Assembly: GCF_002210285.1 (NCBI RefSeq)
Contig: NZ_MWQE01000004.1
Coordinates: 140,036 to 204,035, forward strand
Source of the DNA: Fibrobacter sp. UWR2
GTDB lineage: Bacteria > Fibrobacterota > Fibrobacteria > Fibrobacterales > Fibrobacteraceae
DNA length: 64,000 bases
Reading direction: 5' to 3'
Shown: positions 46,407 through 55,315 of the stretch, piece after piece
Position numbering within the stretch: position 1 is the first letter of the stretch
Layout: each line of letters opens with the position of its first letter
Translations under genes and position numbers: made by a program
The notes under the pieces: model-generated
Seen by the model: the letters and a program-made list of their open reading frames with translations, nothing else
The model's database searches: none
What the model was told of the DNA's origin: nothing

Positions 46407-48176
46407 ATGAATCTGAAAAAGAGTCTTTTTGCCGCTGTTTCTGTGCTGAGTTTAGCCCCGATGGTGGCTTTTGCTTCTCTTAGCGAAGATGACTATGTCG
46501 AAGCGGCCTGGATGACGACTCGCTTTTTTGGCGCCCAGCGTTCGGGCCAGGGGCCGAACTGGGTTCTCGACGGAACCAACCATACGACAAGTTTCCTAAA
46601 GGACAGCTACAACGGAAAGGATGTTTCCGGCGGCTGGTTTGACTGTGGCGACCACGTGATGTACGGGCAGTCTCAGGGCTATGCCTCCTACGTTTTGGCC
46701 CTGAGCTATGCAGAATTCCGACCTGGATTTTACGACCTCTATACCGGCGACTACACTGACTACAAGGCTAGCAATGACTACACCCGCAAGGGCGGCAAAT
46801 CTAACGGCTTGCGCGACTTGCTCGAAGAACTCCGCTACGAGGCCGATTTTTGGGTCAAGGCAGCCATCAGCAGTTCCGCTTTCGTGACCGTGAAGGGTGA
46901 CGGCAATGCCGACCACAAGAAGTGGGTTACGGCGGGCATGATGAGTACGCTGGGTTCTGGTGACGGTGGCGACCCCAGGTCGATTACCGGCAATGCAAAC
47001 GATGGCTTTACCCCGGGCATGGCTTCGGCAATGCTTGCCGTGATGGCCCGTGTCGACCCCGACTCCGCAAACAGGAAGAAGTACCTGGAAGCGGCAAAGG
47101 TCGCCTATTCGTACGCCAAGTCCCACAGTGGCGTTACCAATTCCGGTGGTTTCTATGAATCCAACTGGTGGGACGGCCGCTGGAAGGATGGTCCGTTCCT
47201 TGCGTCACTTGAATTATTCCGCACCACCAAGGACGAAAAGTATAAGACCGAAGCCGAAGAATGGTTCTTTGACCTCAAATTTGCCTCGGGTAGCTATACT
47301 CGCCTCAACTATTCCAATGTCGTTCCGCTTTCCGTGGTGATGGCCGAAGGCGTGTTTGCCTGGCCTCCGCAGGCGGGCTCCTTCTACGATGCGGAGCAGT
47401 TCTTGTCCAACATTTACCAGAAGAAGGCCAAGGACGGCATTTTCATGGGTGAAACCGGTGGTGGCGGATCATTCTCCGTGCGTTCCCCGGCTGGCGGTGC
47501 GTTCCTCTATGCGCTTGTGTCCAAGTTCTACAACGAGGACAAGTACGACGAAATCATCGAGAAGAACGTCGCATACTTGCTCGGCGACAACAGCAACAAG
47601 AAATCGTATGTGGTTGGCTTTACCAAGAACGGAGCTAGTGCCCCGAAGTCGCCGCATCACCGCGGTTACTATGCCAACGAGGATCCGGGTCGTGAAGTCG
47701 ATTCCGGTTTGCAGCCGCCCGAAAAGAACAAACTCCTGGGAGGCTTGATTGCCGGCGATTTCAACAGCGGTAGCCACAGCGGGACTGTTTCCAACTGGCA
47801 GGTGAACGAGGTCTGCGTCGATATGAACGCTCCTCTTGTCGGTGCTCTCGGTTATATCCTGAGCAAGAAGGCTCCGGTAACTATGGAAAACGAGAAAGAG
47901 GAAGAAGAGGAAGAACCGCAGGATACGTCCGATGTCATTCCGGGCGTGGTCAATCTTCCTGGCCTCAAGCTCTTCCAGAGCGGTTCCGAAATCACCCTTA
48001 CCGACGGGAGCGGCAATGTTTTCGATGTGCAGGTGTTCGACCTGAACGGCAAGATGGTGAAGGGCTTCAAGGGGGCCCGCAAGGAACTTTCCTTCACGCT
48101 TGAATCCAAGGGCGTGTACCAGGTTCGCGTTACGGCAAGGAATGCCCGCCGCACCTTCGTTGTGAAGTCGCTGTAA
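46407..48176 (+). CDS. Glycoside hydrolase family 9 endoglucanase with C-terminal sorting-type domain
   Basis: 589 residues from the ATG at 46407 (GGAGGT upstream). Signal peptide MNLKKSLFAAVSVLSLAPMVAFA. GH9 (alpha/alpha)6 barrel with the catalytic base motif FDCGDHV (Asp about 79 and 82), the conserved SPHHRGYY histidine/arginine loop (about 414-421) and the proton donor in QVNEVCVDMNAPLVGAL (Glu about 467). No CBM is seen. After a Glu-rich linker, the last ~70 residues (VQVFDLNGKMVKGF to RTFVVKSL) form a beta-rich basic domain like those used for type IX secretion or surface attachment in the FCB group. The enzyme hydrolyses beta-1,4-glucan, central to cellulose degradation in Fibrobacter. 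Confidence 0.92.
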   Translation: MNLKKSLFAAVSVLSLAPMVAFASLSEDDYVEAAWMTTRFFGAQRSGQGPNWVLDGTNHTTSFLKDSYNGKDVSGGWFDCGDHVMYGQSQGYASYVLALSYAEFRPGFYDLYTGDYTDYKASNDYTRKGGKSNGLRDLLEELRYEADFWVKAAISSSAFVTVKGDGNADHKKWVTAGMMSTLGSGDGGDPRSITGNANDGFTPGMASAMLAVMARVDPDSANRKKYLEAAKVAYSYAKSHSGVTNSGGFYESNWWDGRWKDGPFLASLELFRTTKDEKYKTEAEEWFFDLKFASGSYTRLNYSNVVPLSVVMAEGVFAWPPQAGSFYDAEQFLSNIYQKKAKDGIFMGETGGGGSFSVRSPAGGAFLYALVSKFYNEDKYDEIIEKNVAYLLGDNSNKKSYVVGFTKNGASAPKSPHHRGYYANEDPGREVDSGLQPPEKNKLLGGLIAGDFNSGSHSGTVSNWQVNEVCVDMNAPLVGALGYILSKKAPVTMENEKEEEEEEPQDTSDVIPGVVNLPGLKLFQSGSEITLTDGSGNVFDVQVFDLNGKMVKGFKGARKELSFTLESKGVYQVRVTARNARRTFVVKSL

Positions 48177-48200
48177 AATTTCAAAAAACGTAAAAGAAAA

Positions 48201-48225
48201 GTCCCCGCTTGGCGGGGACCTTTTC
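48201..48225. terminator. Bidirectional terminator between GH9 and carboxyltransferase genes
   Basis: GTCCCCGC/GCGGGGAC stem flanked by A- and T-tracts (AAAAGTCCCC...GGGGACCTTTTC), serving the convergent genes. Confidence 0.8.
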
Positions 48226-48262
48226 TTATAATGTTAAGCCTGGCGCAGGCGCGCGCCGCCTA

Positions 48263-49807
48263 TTACAGCGGGATGTTCCCGTGCTTTCTCCAGAGGCGGG
48301 CCTTCTTCTTGTTCTTCAGGTAGTCGAAGGCGGTCGCGAGGCGGTCACGCACGTGGTCCGGAGAGATGACTTCGTCGATATAGCCGTTCTTGGCGGCGAT
48401 ATACGGGTTGAGGTACTTCTCTTCGTATTCGGCGATGAGCTGCTGGCGCGTTTCGGCCGGAGTGGCGGAAGCGGCGATTTCCTTACGGTGCAGGATATCG
48501 ACGGCGCCTTCGGCACCCATCACGGCGAGCTGTGCAATCGGCAGGGCGAACACGTAGTCGGCGCCGAGGTTCTTGCTGTTCATGGCGATGTAGGCGCCAC
48601 CGTAGGCCTTGCGGAGGATAAGCGTCACCTTCGGCACGGTCGCTTCGGCGTAGGCGTACAGAAGCTTTGCGCCGTGGCGGATAATGCCGTTGTGTTCCTG
48701 CTTGGTGCCCGGCATGTAGCCCGGGACGTCTTCCAGGGTCAGGATAGGAATGTTGAAGCAGTCGCAGAAGCGAACGAAGCGGCTGGCCTTGTCACTGGCG
48801 TCCACGTCGAGGGAGCCGGCGATGAAGTTCGGCTGGTTGGCGACGATGCCGATGACGTTACCGTCCATGCGGGCGAAGCCGATGACCACGTTGCGGGCGA
48901 AGTCCTTCTGGATTTCGAAGAAGCTTTCCTTGTCGGCGAACGTCTCGATGACGTTACGCACGTCGTAGCCCTTCTTGAAGTTGTCCGGGACAATCTCCTC
49001 GATTTCCTTGGACTTGTCGACGGCCTTGAACTTTTCAGCGACAGGCGGCTTTTCGAGGTTGGATTGCGGCAGGTAGCTGAGCAGGTTGCGCACGGCTTCG
49101 AGGCAGTCCTTGTCGTCCTTGCACACGAAGTGCGAAACGCCGGATTTCGTGGAGTGCACGCCGGCACCGCCGAGACCTTCGGGGGAGACCGTTTCGGCTG
49201 TCACGGCCTTCACGACGCCCGGGCCCGTGATGAACATCTGGCTCGTCTTTTCCGTCATGAAGATGAAGTCGGTAATGGCGGGGGAGTAGCAGGCGCCACC
49301 GGCACAGGGTCCGAGGATTACGGAAATCTGCGGGATGATGCCCGATGCGAGTGTATTGCGGGTAAAGATTCCGCTATAGCCGTCGAGGGAGTTCACGCCT
49401 TCTTCAATTCGGGCGCCACCGCCGTCATTGATGCAGACGAACGGGGACATGGATTCGAGAGCGAGGTCCATCGCCTGGCAAATCTTCTTTGCGTGTGCAG
49501 AACCGAGGGAACCGCCGCTGACAGTGAAGTCCTGGGAAGCGACATAGACGGTCCTTCCGTTGACCTTGCCGTAGCCGGTAACGACACCGTCGCCAAAAAT
49601 GCGCTTGGATTCGGGGAGGTCGAGGCTCGTAGAGACGCGGAGTGCGCCAATTTCACGGAATGTGCCCTTGTCAAAAAGGATCTCGAGGCGTTCGCGGGCG
49701 GTGAGCTTGCCCTGCGAGTGCTGCTTTTCAACACGTGCAGCGCCGCCGCCGGCGACAGACTTCGCCTTGTATTCGTTCAATTTTTCCAGATAAGACTTAT
49801 CCCACAT
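48263..49807 (-). CDS. Acyl-CoA carboxyltransferase beta subunit (MmdA/PccB family)
   Basis: About 514 residues starting at the ATG at 49807 (AGGA eight bases upstream); an ATG at 49816 has no room for a ribosome site. Two crotonase-like halves with KLTARERLEILFDKGTF, VASQDFTVSGGSLGSAHAKKI, GPCAGGACYSPA and the C-terminal half starting around VIGFARMDGNVIGI with AYGGAYIAM. It transfers carboxylate between biotin and propionyl/methylmalonyl-CoA. In Fibrobacter the methylmalonyl-CoA route links succinate to propionyl-CoA, so a decarboxylase-type role is plausible. No biotin-carrier or membrane subunit is adjacent. Confidence 0.87.
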   Translation of the reverse strand: MWDKSYLEKLNEYKAKSVAGGGAARVEKQHSQGKLTARERLEILFDKGTFREIGALRVSTSLDLPESKRIFGDGVVTGYGKVNGRTVYVASQDFTVSGGSLGSAHAKKICQAMDLALESMSPFVCINDGGGARIEEGVNSLDGYSGIFTRNTLASGIIPQISVILGPCAGGACYSPAITDFIFMTEKTSQMFITGPGVVKAVTAETVSPEGLGGAGVHSTKSGVSHFVCKDDKDCLEAVRNLLSYLPQSNLEKPPVAEKFKAVDKSKEIEEIVPDNFKKGYDVRNVIETFADKESFFEIQKDFARNVVIGFARMDGNVIGIVANQPNFIAGSLDVDASDKASRFVRFCDCFNIPILTLEDVPGYMPGTKQEHNGIIRHGAKLLYAYAEATVPKVTLILRKAYGGAYIAMNSKNLGADYVFALPIAQLAVMGAEGAVDILHRKEIAASATPAETRQQLIAEYEEKYLNPYIAAKNGYIDEVISPDHVRDRLATAFDYLKNKKKARLWRKHGNIPL

Positions 49808-50076
49808 GGTAGTCATCCTTTGTTGTTAATTGCCTAGCCCATCAAAAGTAAAATTTGGTGAACATTTTAAATACGGTGCAAAATGTAGAAAATTTCTCAA
49901 AAGTTCAAAACTTATTTGCATGTGTCAAAAAATATATGTACGTTTTGCTTACAATGGACATGTGCAGTTTGTCCCGAAAACATGCTTTTTTATCCGATTT
50001 CGCCCTTTTCTAGGGATGGGAAGTGTATTTTTTTACTATCTTTGAGCCGAAATTTATTCAAAAAAAGAGGAAAACA

Positions 50077-50322
50077 ATGGCAAACGAAGAAGTAAAATCC
50101 AAGCTCAAGTCTTTCTTTATGTCCGACCTCGGCGTCGATGGCGACGTGCTCCAGTACGATACCGCCCTTTTCGGTGATGAAATCGGCCTCGATTCCGTGG
50201 ACTCCCTTGAAATCATCTCTTTCGTGGACTCCACCTTCGGTGTTTCCATGACGGGTGTCGCCAAGGAAAACTTCCAGTCCATCGATACTATCGCAGCATA
50301 CATCGAAGCCCACAAGGCATAA
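50077..50322 (+). CDS. Acyl carrier protein
   Basis: 81 residues, acidic, with the phosphopantetheine site GLDSVDSLEI (Ser about 41) of an ACP. AAAGAGG precedes the ATG. It is divergent from the housekeeping AcpP sequence (DSLDTVE), consistent with a dedicated carrier for the KS-CLF locus downstream. A terminator hairpin follows, so the KS-CLF gene is read either by read-through or from its own promoter. Confidence 0.88.
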   Translation: MANEEVKSKLKSFFMSDLGVDGDVLQYDTALFGDEIGLDSVDSLEIISFVDSTFGVSMTGVAKENFQSIDTIAAYIEAHKA

Positions 50323-50330
50323 TTATCTTG

Positions 50331-50358
50331 GCCGAGTGTTTTTTCACTCGGCTTTTTT
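50331..50358 (+). terminator. Terminator between the ACP and KS-CLF genes
   Basis: GCCGAGTG/CACTCGGC stem with a T-loop followed by TTTTTTG, 8 bases after the ACP stop. Confidence 0.75.
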
Positions 50359-50413
50359 GTTTTCGGACATCCTAGAGCGAAACTGTAGGATTCACCAGTT
50401 TTTGGAAAATAAT

Positions 50414-52810
50414 ATGACCCCTAATGACAAGCGTTGTGTAGTTACTGGTTTGGGCGTTATTTGCGCGGTCGGTAACAATGTTGAAGAAACATGGAATAAT
50501 GCTCTCAAGTCCGTCTCGGGCATTCACAAGACGACATCTGTCGATACGGTGAACTGCTATGCGGACTTGGCTGCCGAAGTCAAGTGCGATACGCTCGACG
50601 AAATCGAGGCTCCCGAAGAGAAGGACCGCGTATCCAAGTTGTGCATCAAGGCTGCGAACGAAGCCCTGACCGATGCAGGACTTTCTAATTTCAACGATGA
50701 TCAACGCGTCAGTGTCATTATCGGAAGTTGCGTTGGCGGCGTCATTTCCATTGAACATTACCATCAGGGGGCAAAAGAGGCTGCCGACATTCCCAAGATG
50801 CCGATAGCCTCCATTGCAAGCCAGGTTGCCGAAACGTGCGGTGCCGGTGGTATCGTGACGAACGTGGCGAATGCCTGTGCCGCAGGTACGATTTCGATTG
50901 CGCTCGCCTGCGACCTCATCCGTGCGGGCAAGGCCGACGTGGTTTTGGCTGGCGGTGCGGATTCCTTTGCCGCGGTGCCGTATTCCGGATTCCTTTCGCT
51001 CCATGCCCTCGACGAGAACGGATGCTCTCCGTTTAACCATTGCAACGGCATTACGCTTGGCGAAGGCGCGGGTATCGTTATCGTGGAATCTTACGAACAC
51101 GCCCAGAAGCGTAACGCCAAGACGTACTGCGAAGTGCTCGGTTCCGGCGTCACGAGCGATGCAAACCACATTACCGCCCCGCGCGAAGATGCCCTCTGCC
51201 TGATGGAGGCCATGAACCGCGCCGTCAAGAATTCCGGCATCGCGAAGTCCGATATCGGTTACGTGAATGCCCACGGTACGGGTACGGGCAAGAACGACTA
51301 TGCCGAAATGACGGCCTTCAAGACCTTCTTCGGCGAAGAAAACCCGACGGTGAGCGTAAGTTCGACTAAGGTGATGACGGGCCACTGCCTAGGTGCTGCC
51401 GGTGCGATCGAGGCTGTGTTCAGCATCAAGGCTCTTACGACCGATACCGTGCTCCCGACGCTCCATTATTCTGCTGAAGATTCTGCCGCCCTCAAGGAAA
51501 AGGCCGGAACCATCGATTTTGTCCAGAACGAGCCGCGCAAGAAGCCGCTCCAGAGCGTCATGAGCAACAATGTGGCTTTCGGCGGTACAAACGCAAGTAT
51601 CGTTTTCTCCAAGCAGCCCGGAGATGTCTCTGCCCAGTCCGCCAAGGCCAAGAAGATTGCCGTGACGGGTCTCGGTATCGTGAGTCCGATGGGCAATAGC
51701 AAGGCTGCCTACATCGAGGCTGTCAAGGCAGGCAAGAAGCCCGAAAGCGCTTCTGTGAAGTCGGTTATCTCGCTCGATGACTACAAGGAACTTGGCATCA
51801 AGATGGCGTTCTACCGCAAGCTCGACAACCTGGGCCAGCTCCAGACGGTTTCGGGCATGCGTGCCCTGCAGGATGCCGCTTTCACGGTGACCGACGATAA
51901 CGCGAAGGATATCGGCATCATTGTCGGTACTAGCGAAGGCGGTCTCGGTTCTACCTACGATTTCGAGGAACTCATTGCCCGCGAAGGCAACGCGAACGGT
52001 TCTGCGTTCAAGTTCCCGCACACAGTTTACAACGCCGCCGGCGGTTACCTCTCGATTTGCTCCGGCATCAAGGGCTACGGCGTGACGATTACGACGGGCC
52101 CGCTCTCCGGCCTCGACAGCATCGGCTACTCCATGAACGTCATTCACGACGGTCAGGAACAGGCCATGATGGCTACGGGTACCGACGAGAATATCCCGGT
52201 CATTACTGAATTTGCCCAGAAGCTTGGGGTTGCCGCAAGTGAAGTGGTTGCCCCCTTCGCCAATGCCGAGGGCTGCGTGGTGGGGGATGGCTCCGTGTCT
52301 ATCCTTCTCGAAGAAGAATCTTATGCGAAGGCCCGCGGCGCGAAGGTCTACTGCTATGCGCTCGGTTTCGGCCATGGCCGCAAGAACGTGAAGTTCGGCA
52401 AGCTTGCCGGTTCCGACGAGGCTCTTGACAAGGCCATCAACGATGCCCTGGCCGATGCCGGCCTCAAGGCTTCTGATATCGACGCCGTCTGCGGTTTTGC
52501 AAACGGCTTCAAGAAGATTGACGATATCGAGAAGGGCGCCCTCCAGCGCGTGTTTGGTGATAAGCTCGCTTCTATGCCGCTGTTCGAAGTCAAGGAACGT
52601 ACCGGCGAAGGCCGTGCGGGGTCCGCTTCGCTGGCTGCCTCCGAGGCTGCGATGCTCCTGAGCGGTGAACTCGAAAGCGATAACGCTTATTTTGTTGCAG
52701 CCGACGGCTCCGTTTCGAACAAGGCTGCCGCTGCGGCAAACCTCAAGAATGTTTTGATCATCTCTTTTGCGGCTGGCGGCTCTTACAGCGCAGTCGTCTT
52801 CGGAAAATAA
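50414..52810 (+). CDS. Fused ketosynthase plus chain-length-factor-like protein (KS-CLF)
   Basis: 798 residues from the ATG at 50414. The N-terminal ~405 residues form a complete ketosynthase: Cys in VANACAAGT, His in NAHGTGTGKND, His in TGHCLGAAG. The C-terminal ~385 residues begin KIAVTGLGIVSPMGNS and repeat the thiolase fold, but the Cys position is Pro (ITTGPLSGLDS) and the catalytic His motifs are lost (CGFANGFKK, GEGRAGS). This is the KS-alpha/KS-beta (CLF) pairing of type II polyketide, aryl-polyene and some fatty-acid systems, here as one polypeptide. With the ACP, ketoreductase and dehydratase next to it, it should make a chain of controlled length; the product is unknown. Confidence 0.85.
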   Translation: MTPNDKRCVVTGLGVICAVGNNVEETWNNALKSVSGIHKTTSVDTVNCYADLAAEVKCDTLDEIEAPEEKDRVSKLCIKAANEALTDAGLSNFNDDQRVSVIIGSCVGGVISIEHYHQGAKEAADIPKMPIASIASQVAETCGAGGIVTNVANACAAGTISIALACDLIRAGKADVVLAGGADSFAAVPYSGFLSLHALDENGCSPFNHCNGITLGEGAGIVIVESYEHAQKRNAKTYCEVLGSGVTSDANHITAPREDALCLMEAMNRAVKNSGIAKSDIGYVNAHGTGTGKNDYAEMTAFKTFFGEENPTVSVSSTKVMTGHCLGAAGAIEAVFSIKALTTDTVLPTLHYSAEDSAALKEKAGTIDFVQNEPRKKPLQSVMSNNVAFGGTNASIVFSKQPGDVSAQSAKAKKIAVTGLGIVSPMGNSKAAYIEAVKAGKKPESASVKSVISLDDYKELGIKMAFYRKLDNLGQLQTVSGMRALQDAAFTVTDDNAKDIGIIVGTSEGGLGSTYDFEELIAREGNANGSAFKFPHTVYNAAGGYLSICSGIKGYGVTITTGPLSGLDSIGYSMNVIHDGQEQAMMATGTDENIPVITEFAQKLGVAASEVVAPFANAEGCVVGDGSVSILLEEESYAKARGAKVYCYALGFGHGRKNVKFGKLAGSDEALDKAINDALADAGLKASDIDAVCGFANGFKKIDDIEKGALQRVFGDKLASMPLFEVKERTGEGRAGSASLAASEAAMLLSGELESDNAYFVAADGSVSNKAAAAANLKNVLIISFAAGGSYSAVVFGK

Positions 52811-52819
52811 GGAGGCTTT

Positions 52820-53551
52820 ATGAAAGTTGCTCTCGTAACAGGTGCATCCAAGGGTATTGGCAAGGCCTGCGCCTTGCGCCTTGCCCGCGACGGCTACACG
52901 GTGGTAGTGAACTACTCCAGTTCCGACGAGGCTGCCCAGCAGACTCTCGACCAGATCAAGAGCGAAGGTGGCGACGGCATGCTCTACAAGGCGAATGTCG
53001 CCGACCTTTCCCAGGTGAAGGTGATGGTCCGCGAGGTTTTCAAGGCCTATGGCCGCATCGACGTGCTCGTGAACAATGCGGGTATCGTGCGTGACGAATA
53101 CCTCCTCATGATGAATCCCGAAACGCTCGACAAGTGCTTCGACCTGAACGTGAAGGGCTACTTCTACTGCGCCCAGCAGGTCGCCGTGAAGATGTACAAG
53201 CAGAAGTCCGGCGTCATCATCAACATGAGTTCTGTCAGCTCCAAGTTTGCTCTTCCGGGCCAGGCGGTGTACAGCGCCACGAAGGGCGCGGTGAACTCCC
53301 TCACGCAGACGCTTGCCAAGGAACTTGGCGGTTTCGGTATTCGCGTGAACGCTGTGGCTCCCGGCTTTATCGCAACCGACATGATCGAGGCCATTCCCGA
53401 AGAGACCCGCAAGGGCTACCTCGAGAAGATTCCTCTCAAGCGCTTCGGTTCTGCCGACGAAGTGGCCAACATTGTTTCAGCCCTCGCTTCTGACCAGTTC
53501 GCCTACGTGACGGGCCAGGTGTTCGTGCTCGATGGAGGCCTCTCGCTATGA
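52820..53551 (+). CDS. fabG: 3-oxoacyl-ACP reductase (FabG-like SDR)
   Basis: 243 residues. SDR signatures: TGASKGIGKA (NADPH-binding), NNAG, catalytic Ser in NMSSVSS and YSATKGA (YxxxK), C-terminal VTGQVFVLDGGLSL. It lies 10 bases after KS-CLF with AAGGAGG before the start. Its last codon overlaps the dehydratase ATG (ATGA). It probably reduces the ketone formed by the upstream ketosynthase. Confidence 0.93.
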   Translation: MKVALVTGASKGIGKACALRLARDGYTVVVNYSSSDEAAQQTLDQIKSEGGDGMLYKANVADLSQVKVMVREVFKAYGRIDVLVNNAGIVRDEYLLMMNPETLDKCFDLNVKGYFYCAQQVAVKMYKQKSGVIINMSSVSSKFALPGQAVYSATKGAVNSLTQTLAKELGGFGIRVNAVAPGFIATDMIEAIPEETRKGYLEKIPLKRFGSADEVANIVSALASDQFAYVTGQVFVLDGGLSL

Positions 53552-53994
53552 TGAACATTTTCGAAATCAGCGAAAAGATTGCGCAGCGCCCGCCGTTCCA
53601 GATGATCGAGAAGGTCACGGAACTCGTGCCGAACGAATCCGCTACCGGTATCAAGAACGTGAGCGTGAACGAGCCCTTCTTCATGGGGCATTTCCCGGGC
53701 ACTCCGATTATGCCGGGCGTGCTTATTGTGGAAAGCTGTGCGCAGCTCTGCTCGCTCGTAATTGAAAAGCCAGCCGAAGACCTCGAGAAGAACCTCTATG
53801 TGCTCTTGAAGATAGACGGCTTCAAGTTTGTGAAGCCTGTGATTCCGGGCGACCAGCTCGAGATTACCGTCAACAAGACGAAGGGCGGTGGAGTCATCGT
53901 CGGCTTTGACTGCATCGTGAAAGTGAACGGCGGCATCCATGCGAAGGGCTCGCTGACCTTCACGAGCATCCCCAAGGAAAATATCGGAAAGTAA
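53548..53994 (+). CDS. fabZ: 3-hydroxyacyl-ACP dehydratase (FabZ-like hotdog)
   Basis: 148 residues with the FabZ hotdog motif MGHFPGTPIMPGVLIVESCAQ (catalytic His and the downstream Glu). It dehydrates 3-hydroxyacyl-ACP, completing a KS-KR-DH set with no enoyl reductase nearby, so the product could keep double bonds. The ATG overlaps the fabG stop; translation is coupled. A perfect terminator follows. Confidence 0.92.
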   Translation: MMNIFEISEKIAQRPPFQMIEKVTELVPNESATGIKNVSVNEPFFMGHFPGTPIMPGVLIVESCAQLCSLVIEKPAEDLEKNLYVLLKIDGFKFVKPVIPGDQLEITVNKTKGGGVIVGFDCIVKVNGGIHAKGSLTFTSIPKENIGK

Positions 53995-54016
53995 TTCCGG
54001 CAATTCTAAGATAAAC

Positions 54017-54047
54017 GAAAAATCCCCGGCAATACCGGGGATTTTTC
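54017..54047. terminator. Bidirectional terminator between fabZ-like gene and serC
   Basis: A perfect 13-bp stem GAAAAATCCCCGG/CCGGGGATTTTTC with loop CAATA. Confidence 0.85.
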
Positions 54048-54067
54048 AATTGCGTCATCTAAACGTC

Positions 54068-54088
54068 ATGGCGGGCTTGACCCGCCAT
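54068..54088. repeat. REP-like palindrome next to the serC stop
   Basis: ATGGCGGG/CCCGCCAT with loop CTTGA, immediately beyond the serC stop. This GC-rich 8-bp palindrome with a short loop has the form of dispersed REP-type elements; whether it is repeated elsewhere in the genome cannot be seen here. Confidence 0.4.
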
Positions 54089-54092
54089 TTGA

Positions 54093-55199
54093 CTAACCGA
54101 GGACCTTCTTTTCGAAGTCGCCGAGGCAGTCAACGAGGGCCTGCACGCCTTCGACCGGCATCGCGTTGTAGATAGATGCGCGGAAGCCACCCACGGAGCG
54201 GTGACCCTTGAGCTGCTGCAGACCGCGAGCCTTTGCGAATTCGAGGAATTCCTTGGCGAGATCGTCAGCCTTGTCAGCGGCAACCACATCCTTGTTGAAT
54301 ACGAACGGAACGTTCATGATAGAACGGTCTTCCTTAGCAGCCGTACCGACGAACACCTTGGAGTTGTCGAGTGCGCTGTAAAGGAGAGCAGCCTTGGAAC
54401 GGTTCACCTTTTCGATAGCATCCACGCCACCGAAATCCTTGAGCCACTTGAGGGTGCGGTTCATCACGTACACGGCAAAGACCGGAGGAGTGTTGAACAT
54501 GTTGGCAGCGTCGATGTGGGTCTGGAAGTTGAGCATGGTCGGGATGGTGCGGTTCACCTTGCCGAGGAGGCCCTTCTTGATGATCGTGACAGTCACGCCA
54601 GCGCAGCTGATGTTCTTCTGAGCGCCGCCATAGACAACACCGAAGTCAGACACGTTGATCTTGCGGGCGAGGAAGTCGGAGCTCACGTCAGCCATGAGGA
54701 AGCCAGACTTCGGCTTCGGGAAGTTGTGCCATTCCGTACCGTAGATCGTGTTGTTGGCGGTCACGTGGAGGTACGTGGCGTTGTCGCTGAGCTTCAAGTT
54801 CTTGTCGATGCGGCTGTAAGTTTCAGACTTGGTGTCGCAAGCGGCGAGAGCGTTACCGAACTGCTTTGCTTCCTTGTAAGCCTTGTTTGCCCAAACGCCG
54901 GTCAAAGCGTAGTCGGCCGTTGCGTTCTGGTCGAGGAAGTTCATCGGGAGCATGCAGAACAAAAGTGAGCAACCACCACCGAGGAACACGATGTCGTAGT
55001 CTTCTGGGATGCCCATCAATTCACGGAGGTACTGTTCCGTCTGGGCGAACATGTTTTCAATCGGCTTTGAACGGTGACTCATGGAGAGGATACTGATGCC
55101 GCTGTTTTCGAAGTCGATGCATGCAGCAGATGCTTCCTTGAGTGCCTGTTCCGGCAAGACCGACGGTCCTGCGCTAAAGTTATAGACTTTATTTGCCAT
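54093..55199 (-). CDS. serC: Phosphoserine aminotransferase (intact copy)
   Basis: 368-residue PLP enzyme of serine synthesis. N-terminal NFSAGPSVLPEQALKEA, substrate loop SHRSKP, and the PLP lysine in YGGAQKNISCAGV (Lys about 195). Length matches the family. Bases 54621-55168 of this gene recur as a truncated copy at 63453-64000 with three silent differences. This copy is complete and presumably functional. It is preceded by a weak ribosome site and a short promoter region (55200-55290). Confidence 0.96.
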   Translation of the reverse strand: MANKVYNFSAGPSVLPEQALKEASAACIDFENSGISILSMSHRSKPIENMFAQTEQYLRELMGIPEDYDIVFLGGGCSLLFCMLPMNFLDQNATADYALTGVWANKAYKEAKQFGNALAACDTKSETYSRIDKNLKLSDNATYLHVTANNTIYGTEWHNFPKPKSGFLMADVSSDFLARKINVSDFGVVYGGAQKNISCAGVTVTIIKKGLLGKVNRTIPTMLNFQTHIDAANMFNTPPVFAVYVMNRTLKWLKDFGGVDAIEKVNRSKAALLYSALDNSKVFVGTAAKEDRSIMNVPFVFNKDVVAADKADDLAKEFLEFAKARGLQQLKGHRSVGGFRASIYNAMPVEGVQALVDCLGDFEKKVLG

Positions 55200-55283
55200 T
55201 GTTGTGTTCCTTATTAGGGGTTGTGCCCGTCAGGGCTAAAAAATTACGGTGTAAAATTAGTAAATAGGCGTTGACGTGGCAAT

Positions 55284-55315
55284 AAAAAAAGCCCGCTCGC
55301 GGCGGGCATTTTTTA
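55284..55315 (-). terminator. Terminator of the HD-domain gene
   Basis: GCCCGC/GCGGGC stem (loop TCGCG) with a T-run on the minus strand, overlapping the stop codon of the HD-type protein. Confidence 0.75.

Noticed and set aside
50077..53994. A complete aryl polyene or flexirubin cluster
   Set aside because: Ligase, ammonia lyase, acyltransferases, thioesterase and exporter are absent around the four genes.
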